Positions 12,755 to 24,888 of a DNA stretch of 64,000 nucleotides are shown here, in pieces. A program made the position numbers and the translations under genes. Each line of letters starts with the position of its first letter. Positions within the stretch are counted from its first letter, which is position 1. The stretch is from Hemibagrus wyckioides. Taxonomy: Eukaryota > Chordata > Actinopteri > Siluriformes > Bagridae. Under the pieces are notes generated by a model that saw only the letters and a program-made list of their open reading frames with translations, searched no databases and was not told where the DNA came from. Location of the stretch: assembly GCF_019097595.1 (NCBI RefSeq), contig NC_080714.1, positions 23,420,759-23,484,758 on the forward strand. Reading direction: 5' to 3'.

Positions 12755-15009
12755 AAACCCAGTCCGTCTGCCTAAAAACATTGTTAGCTAAGTGGGCTTT
12801 CCCCATACAGTGAATATCAGACTTTGGGTAGCACCATGTTATAGTGAAACCGACAAAAGCCGAATCAATTCGTTTTGTAATCGCATACCGTCTGTCAAAA
12901 TGTCTCATCAAAGTCTAACCAGAATGCATCCGAATTAATTCTTTAAACGCAGCCTTTTCCCTTTTGGACATAATCAGCCATTAAAAAGCTATAGCGCTTT
13001 CTTGTTATGACCGTGATATGTAATTTTCATAACTATATATAGTTCTGATAGTCCACTTCTACTGAATATTCATAATTGAGCATAAAATTAGAATGAAATT
13101 AACGAAAGTAGTCTACAAGTTGTTCTCCTAGTTTCAGGTGGTTTTGGCACTGCTCCATAGGTGTTAAAAGCTCAGCTTTAGGAAAGGGCAGACTTGTGAG
13201 TCAAGAAGGTGGCTACAGGAGTATTTAACATATTCTATAGTTAATTATGAGAGCAGCCTGTGAAATCGAGTGCTGCCTGGTGACTCAGACCCTTTCCATC
13301 CTTCTGCTGCCTAGTGAGAGGCCTGTTTCACCAAGACAACACGCTTTTGCCCTTTCCCTTGAAGAAAAAAAGAAGAAGCTTTTTCTCATCTGTCAGACAT
13401 GCGCTGAAATTAATCCACCCTGACACTTTCCCTGATCTCTTGGCAAAGCTGCATCTGTTGCTCGACTAAAATTAGTGGCACAAATAAAATAAAAGAAAAA
13501 AAAGAAAAAAGTTTGTCTAAACATTCTTTGACTGCAATAATTCTTGCAGTGACACCGATCACTGCTGAAGTGGAATGTTAATTCTGGAGGCAAAATAGCA
13601 GAATTTACGCTCTGATAATACCAGAGCAGGCTACATTGGCCTCAGGCAGTCTCGGTGATCAACTCGAGGAACATTCTGACAACACTGAGACTAATTTTGA
13701 ATATTGAGTGCAAGCCCAGGCATGGCATTAAACCAACTCGACTATTTTCAATCCTCATCCCCGTCCCAACTTATATAAACCGCTTATATATTTAGACCCA
13801 TATGAAACCTGGCAGTGATTTTCAGAGCCACTAGAAAACTCAGATATTATAATGGCATGCTTCAGAGAAGGAATAATGTGGTGAATGTCTTTGAGCCCGC
13901 AGTGAGTATAGCCCTAAGTGTTGCAATACAATAAAGCCGAACTGTGCAAAGCTAAAACATTGTGGGTTGCAACAAACAACTCTTAGATACCAATTTAATA
14001 GCAGCAATGTTATGATGCAATGGCTGGTTGAGTAGGAGGCTTTTATATTTTGGGGGGAATATGTATATAATTGTTTTGTGTGTGTGTGTGTAAGACAGAC
14101 ACACACAGAGAGAGGGAGAGAGACATAGAGAGATATACTGAGTATATGTGTTAGTCAAGTTAAAGTAAACTAAAAAAACCCCTCTTTTTTAAGTGGAAAT
14201 TATTTGATGCCTGTGCAGAACAGGAAGAATCAAAATCAAAGCACAAAATGACGCACAAAATGGCAATGACCATGACGACAGTTTCCTGTTAAAAATAGTG
14301 ATTCTAAAAAAACAAAAAAAAAAACCCCTAATCTACTGTATAAATCTCTTCTTTCTGCTTGTGATTGCTTGGCAGCGGATTGTTATTTTCTATTCAATTT
14401 CCTCTGATGCCTTTTGTGTTCATTAATCTTTCGTTCCACACTCAGATGCCCACTGTGTTAGAAAGCAAGAAAAAAAAAAAAGCCCCACTTCGAATGTGTG
14501 TATGATTAATGAATGCGACTGAGCTACCAATTTTAAATAATGTTCAGAAAGTAGCAGTGACCGTTACTGAACGTTTATAGAGTCTAATCACAGAGAAAGC
14601 GTTATCTGGCAACAGCCAGCATTTAACAGAGCATTTAAAGATTCAGAAGATTAAGGGCACATATCAGTTGCTCCAGGACGAGCAGATTATACATATTAAT
14701 TGGATGGGTTGTAATTGATAATCTTCTATTAATTATGGTAAACTCATACGGCATTCCCAATGGAATCCAAAGTTTATGAGTGAGATTTGATGGATCACCT
14801 TTGGTGCTTCATGTAAACTTATTCTACAGAAATCATGAGGTATATATAATGGCATCCCTGGAAAATCTATCTTCCTCCCGCTTAGCCTGCCATGGAAAAG
14901 CCCAGAATGTTTATGCGACCCACATGAAGCACATATGGCAACCATAAAACCCAAAGGATGCCACCAGTCCATGGAATTCCCATAAACAGTAATTATTCCC
15001 ATAATCACT

Positions 15010-15352
15010 AATTATTCATTCATTCATCTTCAGTAACTCCACAGTTCAAGTCAGTTCCATAGTGGCTGTATCAATGTGTCAATGGGGACAGAGTAGACAA
15101 ATTCATATCCACTCCATTTCAGCACACCATGCACACACACACACACACATCCACACCCACACCAGCATTCACACATTCATTTACCCCTAGGGACAATTAG
15201 AGTAGCTGCATATTTTAGACAACGAGAGAGAGAGACTCAGAGAGAGTGTGTGAATCGCCAAAAAAGACAGGATCCCAAGCTCAGGATCAACCTGCGGACC
15301 CTGGAGCCGTGATGTGGCAGCGCTACCCGCTGTGCCACTGTGCCACCCCAAT
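15010..15352 (-). mobile_element. tRNA-headed SINE, reverse orientation
   Basis: Read on the minus strand it begins GGGGTGGCACAGTGGCACAG followed by CGGGTAGCGCTGCC, a tRNA-like A-box region seen at the head of many fish SINEs. Next comes a stretch on a TCCAGGGTCCGCAGGTTGAT pattern, and the element ends toward ATGAATGAATGAATAATT, a typical tail. An internal CA run (about 15131-15148) and an AGAG run have expanded inside it. Confidence 0.75.
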
Positions 15353-15945
15353 TACCAGTTAATTACTGAAAATGACAATATGAAGTCCATATGAGTAGTC
15401 ACTTTGCTTTCCCTGTATAAGGTAATATTATGTAATTGCTCACCAATAAAAATTCAGTAGGGAAATTAGATCAAACCAGTGGGTAAACCATAACAATCCA
15501 AATGAATAACAACAACAGTAAGAATGTGCAGTATAAAGTCCCGGTATAATCCCATGTTTAATATTCGACAGTTCATTAAAGGTCTCCTATTGATCAGCCT
15601 TTAGAAATTTTAACAGGAATCCTTTAATACATGCCCCACCCACAAGTTCTAATATTGTAATATTATGTATTACCCATTATTAAGGAATCAGAGATGTGAC
15701 TCATATGATTACATAATTCAGATTGAACACAATGTGTTCTAAACAGATACAAATATGAACAGAAGGTGCACTATTGTTTGTTTATAAGTGAATGTCGATT
15801 GAGAGGGAGGATTTATTTTTGTGTGGGCATGAGTGAGTTGTCAGAAATTTACCTCAAATAACGACCACATGATGAAATTATGACTACAAATGTGTGGTGA
15901 TCATTAGGAACTATATTAAATTAGGCTAGTTGGTTGTTTATATAT

Positions 15946-16185
15946 AGGGGCGGTGGTAGCACAAGTGGTTAAGGCTCTGGGTCGTTGACCAGAACATCAG
16001 GGTTCAAGCCGCAGCACCACTAAGCTGCCACCATTGGGTGCTTGAGCAAGGGCCCCTGACCCACCCTGCTCCAGGGGTGCTGAATCATGGCTGACCCTGC
16101 ACTCTGACCCCAACCCCCAAAGATGGGATATGTGAAAGAAAGAATTTCACTGGGCCGTAATGTATATTGTGATGTGACAAAGTCA
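15946..16185 (+). mobile_element. tRNA-headed SINE, near full length
   Basis: Begins GGGGCGGTGGTAGCACAAGT, with an A-box-like TAGCACAAGTGG and a B-box-like GGGTTCAAGCC. Then follow CTTGAGCAAGGGCCCCTGAC, CCTGCTCCAGGGGTGCTG and a 3' part ending in AATTTCACTGGGCCGTAATG-like sequence and an AT-rich tail. It is the same family as 6040-6262 and more complete at the 5' end. The minus-strand frame over its tail is not a gene. Confidence 0.8.
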
Positions 16186-16989
16186 AGTTTTTGTTAAAAT
16201 AAAAAACAGGATTCAAAACATTCCCATAAACATCTCTCACCGTTTGAGGAAACATCAGTGATGGCATTTTGTGTTTTCCAGGGTTTCTGGGTGGCATAGT
16301 AGTACGGGTTCATATTTAATTTTATTTAATTTTACCATTAAAAAAACTGGTTGAGGCCACACCCACTTAGGGTTTTTATCGAATACAGATGCAAACATTT
16401 GGAATAGATAAACTTTTTTTTTTAATATTTAAATGTAATTTTAAAGGCAAAATCGTCATGTACATACAACAGTTTCTGACCCTTTGGATGAAGGACGATA
16501 CTGCAGTGTACTTTTAGGAATTACATGTAGGATGATGTATTCAGGCTGTGAAGGAAAAGCATCAACCAGTAAGAGCACGTAGCCTCTCCCCTTGTGGTTG
16601 TCATGTATTATTCACTTTTTTTTGTTATGATATATATATATATTTTTAATTCCTAGTAGTGGGCCATCCTACTCAGGAATGACAGGTAAGCGTGGTTGCT
16701 GTGCTGTGTGCTGTGAGCTGAATCCGTGCTGGTTTCCTCACAAGGTGACCAGTGCATGCACTGCCACGATTGTCATGGGTATTCCAATACACACACACAT
16801 AAAAAGACAACACCCTGGAGAGCTCGGTGCTTTTCACATGTCAGGGCCGTCAGAAACAATCTTTGGTAATTGAAGACTGGGATTTTCGCAGGTCCTGCTG
16901 CAGAGCTGACTCACATTCCCTGCTGTCTAAAACACGAGAACCTCCATTACATTTTAGAGTCAAGAAATCTCTGTCTCTCTCTGCTGCAG

Positions 16990-17158
16990 CTGCTGTCCGA
17001 GAGCCAAAATAACATGATGAAGGTGGTAAACACGGTGAGTGACGTGTTCGATTCCATGCAGAAGGAACCTGGCAGCATGAAGGTGTTCCTGAAGGCAGAC
17101 TTGCAGAGGGCTCCGGTGCGCAGTGGCGTCCGACCCAGGGGCTGCTCCAGTGGAGAGG
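16990..17158 (+). CDS. fibcd1: fibcd1 exon: coiled coil to start of fibrinogen domain linker
   Basis: A 169-base exon opening in phase 0 after CTCTCTGCTGCAG and closing in phase 1 at G|GTAAAG. The peptide starts LLSESQNNMMKVVNTVSDVF, continues the heptad coiled coil (DSMQKEPGSMKVFLK), and then carries the basic linker ADLQRAPVRSGVRPRGCSSGE that precedes the fibrinogen-related domain. Human FIBCD1 has LLSESQ, VNSVSDILDALQ, KADLQRAPARGTRPRGC in the same order. It differs by having a longer Lys/Met-containing stretch where human has a short R-D-R-G-L-G-R-P segment. The region is expected to drive multimerisation outside the cell. Confidence 0.95.
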
Positions 17159-17346
17159 GTAAAGACTCATGTCATTAGCTAACATCCTACAGTACTCAAC
17201 CATCTGGCAGTAATGATCCCTTGCTTCTTGTAGACTTTCCTTCAAACTCATCAAAATGCACTTCTTGCAAGATTATTATCCATTAGCATTTAGAAAGTGG
17301 ATGAAGTGCTAATGCAATGAAGTGTTTGATGCTTTTTTTTTTGCAG
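17159..17346 (+). other. fibcd1: fibcd1 short intron, 188 bases, phase 1
   Basis: Donor GTAAAGACTC and acceptor TTTTTTTTTGCAG. It is the only short intron visible in the gene. No repeat or other feature is seen inside. Confidence 0.93.
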
Positions 17347-17480
17347 GCCGACCCAGAGACTGCAGTGACATCTATGCCGGCGGACAGCGTGAAGATGGGA
17401 TCTACTCCATCTTTCCCATACACTTTCCCTCAGGCTTCCAGGTTTACTGCGACATGAGCACTGAGGGAGGTGGCTGGACG
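17347..17480 (+). CDS. fibcd1: fibcd1 exon: N-terminal fibrinogen-related domain
   Basis: A 134-base exon (phase 1 in, phase 0 out) with acceptor TTTTTTTTTGCAG and donor ACG|GTGAGGC. The first two bases complete a glycine codon with the previous exon. The peptide reads RPRDCSDIYAGGQREDGIYS, then IFPIHFPSGFQVYCDMSTEG, then GGWT. These are hallmark residues of fibrinogen C domains: the opening D-C, the G-x-Y-x-I/V-x-P strand, V-Y-C-D-M and G-G-G-W-T. The two cysteines should form the first disulfide of the domain. Human FIBCD1 has RPRDCLDVLLSGQQDDGVYS at this point. A MITE-like element begins only 36 bases after the donor. Confidence 0.96.
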
Positions 17481-17516
17481 GTGAGGCCTGGGTCTCCGAT
17501 TATCGATCCCTAGATA

Positions 17517-17865
17517 TACACCACTGCTCAAAAGTTTGGGATCACTTGCATATTTCAGCTTCGGAGGAAGACTCCATCAAGCCAATCCATCTTGTGGGAG
17601 ATGCTCCAGAAAGCATGGGGTGAAATCTCATCAGATTATCTTGAAAAATTGACCGCTAGAATGCCCAGGCTGTAACTACTGCAAAAGATGAAGGCATAGT
17701 TTGAAGAAAACATTCATCATTTCCATCAAAATCATTATTTCTAACTCTGACATGTCAGCATGTCCTGTTCTTTTGCTATATTTTCTATTCAGTCTTATAT
17801 CGTGTGTATTTCCTTTGAAAACTATACAATTTTTGAGTGATCCCAAACTTTTGAGCGGTAGTGTA
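17517..17865. mobile_element. Tc1/mariner-type MITE next to splice donor
   Basis: About 349 bases with terminal inverted repeats. The left end is TACACCACTGCTCAAAAG followed by TTTGGGATCACT. The right end is AGTGATCCCAAACTTTTGAG followed by CGGTAGTGTA. Both ends carry TA, consistent with Tc1/mariner target choice. There is no coding capacity. It starts 36 bases downstream of the exon end at 17480, so it has landed very close to a working donor site. Confidence 0.88.
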
Positions 17866-18114
17866 CTTATTCATGAAGATCTTTATAATGAGGTTTTGCT
17901 GAAGGAGTAACTTTATGCTGTGCATCCAAGGTGTATCCAAAGGCACATCAGAGTTCAAAACCAGGAAGCAGATCAAAATTTTATTCCTTGAAAGGTGTCT
18001 TAAAGTCTTAAGAGCTATATGCTACAGATCAGTGCTGGATCATATGCTACATTGATTGGCTCTACTACATTACTTTTTGAGATATTGGTGGTTCAGTCCA
18101 TTGGAATGATGTGG

Positions 18115-18160
18115 GGGGGGGGGTCCAAAAGTCTGAGATCACTAGAGAAAATTCTGAAAA
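18115..18160. mobile_element. Probable Tc1-type terminal repeat remnant
   Basis: A G-run followed by TCCAAAAGTCTGAGATCACT, which resembles the terminal repeat of a common fish Tc1-like family. No partner end was located nearby, so it is called only as a possible remnant. Confidence 0.4.
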
Positions 18161-18419
18161 TGTGGTATTCTGTTCAGTGTAACTGAAAGGTGTTCGCGAC
18201 ATATGATATTATCAGCAACAACTTGAATGATAAGTAGAATCTTTGCTTGAATGAAGTTGACGTTAGTGTAAAATCTGATGATCTGTGTTAGATCAAATCC
18301 ATCAGCGTGCCATCTGAACATATGCTGCAATGGTAGGAATAAGACCCTGTGTGACATCTTTAATATCGATTAGTCGAGATGTCTCTTCATTTTCCTTATT
18401 ATATCCAGTTTTATGTAAT

Positions 18420-18950
18420 AAAAATCCCAGAATGTGCTCTTAGGGGGCCAGATAGTTTTCTGACCTTCAGATACCTGTAGCTATCTGACCTTCACACCTA
18501 CATGTAGTTCTTTCCCAAGCACAAATTGCCCAGGATGCTGTAACATTGCATTTTTCCTTCACTTGGAACTAAGACACCCAAAGCAGAACAGGATGACAAT
18601 GTGTTCCAGCATGGCAATGTCCCTGTGCACAGAATGAGCTCCATGAAGGCATGGTCTGCCAAGATTAGAGTGGAAAACTTGAGTTTCCTGCATAGAGCCT
18701 TGACCTCAATCCCACTGAACACCTTTGAGATGAACTGGAATGCCAACTGAACCTCAGGCCTCCTCACCTGACATCAGTGCCAGATCTCACTAATGCTCTC
18801 GTGGCTGAATGAGCACAAATCCCCACAGCCACGCTCCAAAATCTAGTGAAAAGCCTTCCAAGAAGACTGGAGATTATTATAAGAGCAAAGGGAGGTTAAC
18901 TCTAAAATGGGATGTTCAAGAAGCACATATGGATGTAATGGTCCATAAAA
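18420..18950 (+). pseudogene. Degenerate Tc1-like transposase C-terminal remnant
   Basis: Plus-strand frames, broken by stops, resemble the end of a Tc1 transposase. They include an F-Q-H-(D/G)-N-V-P-V-H-like segment (GTTCCAGCATGGCAATGTCC), an S-I-P-L-N-T-F-E-M-N-W segment where the family has N-P-I-E-H-L-W-D-E-L, and a C-terminal K-A-F-Q-E-D-W. The 3' side (AAATGGGATGTTCAAGAAGC then ATATGGATGTAATGGTCC) is typical of the family's end. The same part recurs at 40880-41122. The copy is inactive. Confidence 0.7.
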
Positions 18951-21900
18951 ACCTTGGAATCAAGCCGTGTAATGTAGATAACGGTGGAAAAAAATAAACA
19001 GTGATTCATAATTGTATCTAGGCCTGAAATTAGTAATTGGTAATAGCAAAAGTAGACCAAATGACAAGCATCCTTCATGGTGGGCCACTACGGAAGCTAG
19101 TGTGTGTGTGTGTGATTTATAAAATTCAAGCATTTTCTAAAACTAATAATCCACTGTGCTTATATAACTTGCCTCTATCTCGACTGGATAGAGTGTAGGC
19201 TGATGACCTAGAACCCATTGAAAGGGAGTTAAATGGACAGATGTATCCATAGTTAATTTTTAGAATAATCCACCCACAAAAGGTACCAACGACACTTAGC
19301 TTGATTATCAGAACAATGCTGTTGCACATATTTTCTGATTTCTTCCTCTACCATTTCTATTCGGTCATTATTCTGAGAAGATAATCTGTTGAGCGAGCCA
19401 CATTAACCCCAGACTCCCACCAAAGACCCTAAATATCTGTTGGAACAAGCACTAGCCAAGGGTTTAACATGCCAGCAGGACCGTTTTGTGGAGCCTTAGA
19501 GAGAATGAGCACAGAAATTACATGACAATATGCAGTCTCATGGTGACTCCAATTTCTGGGAAAATGAAGTATATACACCTAGGTAACATTTGCTTACATT
19601 TTAGTGTCAATCATTAGGGCGGGAAATGAATGGGATGAACCTCTGGTGTAAACGAATTCATAACAAAGCAGCTTTGGAAGATAGAAGCACCATTTTTTAG
19701 GGAATCAAAAACTGTGGTTGTTTGATTAAATTTGCTATATGTTATATGCTATTTTTTTTAGACAGTGTATGAGTGTGTAATTTTTGGTACGTGCATATAC
19801 AGATACGAAGACTAATAGCAAAATGAGTAACCAGCTTAATAGTATGCAGTCAGGGATGCCATGGAACAGATTACTTAGCTTCCTTTAAGTTGGTTGCTGA
19901 CGTGCATTAATAATAGTGTGTTAAGTTATGTTTAAGACGTTATAGTGTTTTAATCTTTAATAGCGAGTGCAATAGGATGGCTGACTTGACCATAGTCATT
20001 AGAATGAGTGTAAAGTGTCATGAATTCCAGCTTTATTCACAAGCAAAATACGTGTAGAGGGAGGGAAAAGGATGCGCGCTGGTGTCAGTGGTCAGTGCTC
20101 GCAGAAATGAAGTGCTCCCATGCGACAGTTTCTATGTGTGTTTAATGATCGAGCTCGCTGATACGATTGTGCACGCTCAGTTCGGCCACTTTGTTTCCTC
20201 TATTAGAGATAAAGTTTAAAGGCTTTGTATCGTAGGAAGACGTTTTATTTTCTCCTTTCGGGATCATCTCAAGCGCCATATAGTAGTATTGGACGGCGGT
20301 ATCTGAGAGAGGTAGTATATGAGTAAATGAGCACAGTATGGGATAAAGCATCATTACTGCGTCCCTATTTTGAATCCATTGCTCTGGCAGGCAATGTTTT
20401 ACTTCTATCCCAGAAAATTGGTTCGTTTCAACACAAAAAATCATTTCAACATTTCAACAGTGCAGATAGACGAAGAGTAATGCCATGACATCATCATGTG
20501 ACAAGAGATCCTGACCAAATAAAAAACCCCTCTCTGTCATGTCGGATGCAGGACAGCTCTTATTTGAGTAAAATGTGCTTTATTCGGTGAATGCATTGGC
20601 CTTATTTTTTTCCCCTCCCAAGCACATCGATATCAGTGGGATGCTGAAGAGCAAGAATGGATCTGTTATGAGAAATTAATAGTCACAATGTCTCTATTCA
20701 TCATCTCTGGCCTCCAGCATTTTTTGCTGATGAGGATGAGCTGGAGAGGAGCAGATTGAGTTCAGACAACAGAAGCGAGAGAGGATGGAGAAGGAAGGCG
20801 AGGGAAGGAGGGAGGTGGTGAAGATTGAAGATTAGTGTTTAGAAAAGATGAAGTGGGACTTCCTAGTTCTCCGGTGTACACGCCCTTCAGGTCAAAGCTC
20901 TGTTTATCAAACTCATGCAAACGAAACACCTTTAGACTGTTTTCTTTTTTTTTTTCCCCTTCACTTCATTCCTTCTCTTGATACTTCAGAAAGATGGCTA
21001 GAGTCAACAGAGAGAGACGAAAATTCATTTAAAAAGCAGGACGTCTCCGTAACAAACAGTGGTTAATTGGAGCAGATACTTTCGGTGCCAAAATCAGATG
21101 TATAAACATCTGTGGAACAGCTGTGGCTGTCAGACATGTCTGCCGTAATGGCCCTGTTCTACCTCAGTATGTACACAGGTGCAGTCTCTAAAAAACTACG
21201 GCGGCAAAACCTCCACAAATCAACAAGCACAAGAGAAATAAAGCCTGAAAAATGTCAAAGTAGTGCTTTATAATATTTGTAAATAACCCACTCTCGCATT
21301 CCCTGAACTATAGACAAAAAAACACTTTTTAATATGGCTATAAACACCCTAGATGTACAGAACCGACGGCCTGCTAAGCTGCTGCCGCTTTAAACTACTG
21401 CCTCGAGCACATATGCAGTAAAGCCAGAAAATTTAAAGCCTCTTTGAAGACAAAAAAGCTGCCTCAGATTATTCATGTCTATAAATAAGGCATGTCAATT
21501 CAGTGTTTTGTTTCACGCTGAAGCTTCACATTAGCACATGTGACTAGCGCCGCTTTGACCTTAGATATAATAATCGCGTGCACGGAACCTTCTTTTCTAA
21601 GAATGTATTACTATTAATACCACGATTTCTAATGAAACATCAGATCTGAAAGCGACCCGGAACATTTTTTCTGATGTCATGTAAAATAACTTTTCCACCA
21701 TGCGCAAAGACTAAATGTCGAACCGTAGCGCAGTCGGACTGTTTGCTAAAAACGACATCCTAGATGTCTGAGTGATTTCGTGTATTTCTTCAATCAACCA
21801 AGAACCTCTGCAATCATTCCAGAGCAGTGAAAAACAGAGTGCTAGATGAGTAGAAAGAGTAAAACTGCAAAGCATTTAACAAATAAGGTTATGTAATGCA

Positions 21901-22029
21901 ATGCATGCACTCGTGGAAAAAAAGAGATTTCGGAAAATTTAAGCTTGAATAGAAATGCAAGTAGTACGCCTCTGGGAAACAAGAAACCCTTACATTTATT
22001 TTATTTTTAAGTTCAGCTATATAAAAACC

Positions 22030-22043
22030 ATTTATTTATTTAT

Positions 22044-22139
<96 letters not shown>

Positions 22140-22163
22140 TTATTTATTTATTTATTTATTTGT
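22030..22163. repeat. (TTTA)n-(ATCT)n-(TTTA)n compound microsatellite
   Basis: An ATCT run of roughly 23 copies flanked on both sides by TTTA units, then a short imperfect GTTTATGA repeat up to about 22190. The open frame rich in I-Y-L-S across it is an artefact. Confidence 0.96.
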
Positions 22164-22330
22164 TTATGAGTTTATGAGTTTATGAGTTTATTGCATATAG
22201 GTGGCACATAAGTGCATACATTTTAAACAATCACCATTTTCCAGATATAAAGAACAGTTGTATGTGCTGGTCACTGACAATAAGGCTTTCATTTGATTTA
22301 CAATCTTATAATTCTGTGTGTAATTCATGA

Positions 22331-22812
22331 TACATTATATAGCCAAAGGTTTGTGGACACCAGACACCATCATATGTGCTTTCTGAATGTCCCACTCCAG
22401 ATTTAGTCCTCCTTTTGCTGTTACAATAAGCTCCACACCTCTGGGAAGGCTATCCACTAGATGTTGGATTGTGGCCGAGGGATTTGTGTTCGTTCAGCTA
22501 TAAGAGTATTAGTGAGATCAGGCACTGCTGTCTGGAGAGGAGATCTGAGGTTCAGTCTGTGTTCCAGTTTATCCCAAAGGTGTTCAGATGGGTTGAGTCA
22601 GAGTCAGGGCTCCGTGCCGGAGAGTTCTGCTACTCCCGATCTTGACAAACGAGCTCGCTTTGTGCACAGGGGCATCGTCATTTTCAACTGTGGAAAACAT
22701 TACAGCTTATAAAGACATTTTATCCAGTTGTGTTTATCCATCAACATTCCAGGGAAGAACCATGCATGTGTGTGATGCTCAGGTGTCCATATACATTTGG
22801 CCATTTAGGGTA
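22331..22812 (-). mobile_element. Deleted Tc1-like element (indica TIR: TATAGCCAAAGG type)
   Basis: The left end is TACATTATATAGCCAAAGG followed by TTTGTGGACACC. The right end carries GGTGTCCATATACATTTGGC then CATTTAGGGTA, an imperfect inverted repeat. Inside, the minus strand keeps degenerate transposase C-terminal sequence: the ATCCCAAAGGTGTTCAGATG stretch encodes H-L-N-T-F-G-I in reverse, the region where active copies have I-E-H-L-W-D. The DDE catalytic core is incomplete. Related decayed copies are at 33885 and 47452. Confidence 0.8.
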
Positions 22813-22939
22813 GCAAACGTAAGAATGTTGACAACGTCTATCTTTTTAATACTTAACTGATCTGTTTTGCAGAGGGTAAAGTCTCTGAAAATGGTTGCCT
22901 TTCTGGATAATGTCTCCATACACATTTAATAAGAGAATG

Positions 22940-23357
22940 TACACTGATCAGGCATAACATTATGACTACTGAGAGGTGAAGTGCATAACACTGAGTATCT
23001 CCTCATCATGACACCTGTTAGTGGCAAGTGAACATTTTGTCCTTAAAGTTATTGTGTTAGAAGCAGGAAAAATGGGCAAGCGTAAGGATTTGAGCAAGTT
23101 TGACAAAGGGCCAAATTGTGAGAGAACCGGCAAGTGGAGAACCGGCAAGGCTCATTGATGCACATGGGGAGCGAAGGCTGGCCCGTGTTGTCCGATCCAA
23201 CAGACGAGCTACTGTTGCTGAAATTGCTAAAGAAGTTAATGCTGGTTCTGATAGAAAGGTGTCAGAATACACAGTGCAGGACGGGTCAGGGTTGTTTTGG
23301 CGGCAAAAGGGAGATCAACACTATTAGGCAGGTGGTCATAATGTTATGCCTGGTTAG
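22940..23357 (+). mobile_element. Internally deleted Tc1-like element, copy 2
   Basis: Terminal repeats TACACTGATCAGGCATAAC on the left and GTCATAATGTTATGCCTGG on the right. On the plus strand, frames retain M-G-K-R-K-D-L-S-K-F-D-K-G, then after a gap H-G-E-R-R-L-A-R-V-V-R-S-N-R-R-A-T-V-A-E-I, and the junction V-Q-D-G-S-G-L-F-W-R-Q-K-G-D-Q-H-Y. Compared with copies 1 and 3 it has also lost the helix-turn-helix [18 protein letters not shown] part. It lies 127 bases after the element at 22331. Confidence 0.88.
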
Positions 23358-24449
23358 AGGAATTATAAATCATACCGAATTTGAGAAAATATAACTTCAA
23401 ATGTTGCTCTATCCCCATCCCTGATATCATGGCTGCATGTTGTGCAACCTACACAGAAAATCAATGTTCACCTGCCATTTTCTCACTTGTCGCTAGAGCG
23501 AACGTATAATTATGAAAACTTGAGGACTACATAATGAGCAGTGTGTCAACACGTATCCATATATATATATATATATATATAAAAAAGTAATTCGATATCC
23601 GAATAACTCCTGGGCTCATATGTTGAGCTACAAAGCTTTATTATGCGCTCTTCAACTTCAAGGCTTTTCCCTCGGTTATCATGCCGCTTGGTAAAGAGTG
23701 TGACGATCCTGACTCAGTTTGGACGTTTGTCACTGTCTGTAGGCTGTGAATGAAATGATCGGCTCTCAGCTTCATAAAGCTCGAGAGCAGAGAGTGGGGT
23801 CATCTTTCACACAGATCTGGAGCAAAAAGCTTGTTTTGTTTTTTTCCTTTTCTTTTTAATGGGCTCTGTTTCCATAGGATGTGAAGGGTGTCGCAAAAGA
23901 TTTTTTTTTTTCTACTTTCAAATGTGTGATGATCCAAGTTTCAGGAGATTCTTTCACACAGTGACACGCCGCGTTCGCGTCAGGTTGGTGCTTCTGCTGA
24001 GCCGTGCTAATAGTCTCCTGCTGCACTTTGGGATATGGAGCTGACAGTTGGAGCTTTAAAGCTCATTTAACAATGAGGGTCACATAGCGTCTCCTTTTCA
24101 GTCGCCTTCTGGCATTTTCGAACTTCTGATTGCTTTACGCTTCAACTCACTGGTTTGTTTTAAAGGATTGTTTTTTGAACCAACATAAACATTTTAACAA
24201 GTGAAACACCTTCAGGAAAAATAAAGAATTAAGCAATAAATACTGTAATGTAAATGCTTTACATTACAGGTTCTGTAAGATATCTCTCCGTCTAAGCTGA
24301 ATTGCTCAGTTCTGAAATTTTGGCAGATCATTGTGTAAATTTTTATTTATTTATGTACTATTCATTTCTGCTGTTTATTCTCATACCTGATTACAAACCC
24401 TTGTTTTTTTCTTTCTATTTCCTTAAAAATAATTTTAAATTATATACGT

Positions 24450-24888
24450 TGAGGACACGAACAGCACGGCTTAGCGGTTAGCACTGTTCCCTAACAGCAA
24501 GAAGGTCCTGGGTCCGAATCCCGGGTTCGAACAGGCAGGGGCTTTCTGTGTTGAGTTCTCCTCGTGCTTGCGTGGATTTACGCCGAGTACTCCGGTTTCC
24601 TCCCACACGTGGGAAAGCATGTACATTAGGTTTATTTCGTAATTCTAAATTGCCCATAGGAGTCAGTGTTGGGAAAACATGTACATTCGGTTGATTGGTG
24701 ATTCTAAATTGCCCATAGGAGTGAGTGTGTGTGGTTGTCTGTCTATATATGTGTGGCCCTGAGATGGACTGGTGACCTGTCCAGGGTGGACCTCTGCCTT
24801 TCGCCCTATGTGTGCTGGGATAGGCTCCAGCAGATCCCTGTGACCCTAATTAGGAATAAAGCGGGTATAGACAATGGATGGATTTTGA
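24450..24888 (+). mobile_element. tRNA-headed SINE with internal duplication
   Basis: Begins with GGCTTAGCGGTTAGCACTGT (A-box-like) and TCCGAATCCCGGGTTCGAAC (B-box-like), then the widespread fish SINE body with CTCCGGTTTCCTCCCACACG, ATTCTAAATTGCCCATAGG, GATGGACTGGTGACCTGTCC, AGGGTGGACC and GGGATAGGCTCCAGCAGATC. It ends in AATGGATGGA. The segment with CATGTACATT...TTGCCCATAGGAGT is present twice (about 24618-24665 and 24678-24723), a short tandem duplication inside the element. Confidence 0.85.

Larger units (their letters stand above)
8439..16989 (+). other. fibcd1: fibcd1 intron, 8.6 kb
   Basis: Bounded by a GTGAGAA donor and a CTCTCTGCTGCAG acceptor, phase 0. It holds a deleted Tc1-like element (8526-9074), a reverse SINE piece (10718-10830), A/TA tracts (11753-11830), a 90-bp TA run (12661-12750), a reverse SINE (15010-15352) and a forward SINE (15946-16185). 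The stretches 9075-10717, 10831-11752, 11831-12660, 12751-15009, 15353-15945 and 16186-16989 show only AT-rich sequence, small GT/CA runs and chance frames. I see no second gene. Confidence 0.85.

Noticed and set aside
12606..12911. 101-residue minus-strand frame with Y-I-Y-I repeats
   Set aside because: Translation of the TA run at 12661-12750 with chance flanks.
16850..17254. 134-residue minus-strand frame across the exon at 16990
   Set aside because: Antisense to a well-supported coding exon and flanking intron; no known protein similarity.
21955..22185. Frame with I-Y-L-S repeats
   Set aside because: Translation of the ATCT microsatellite.
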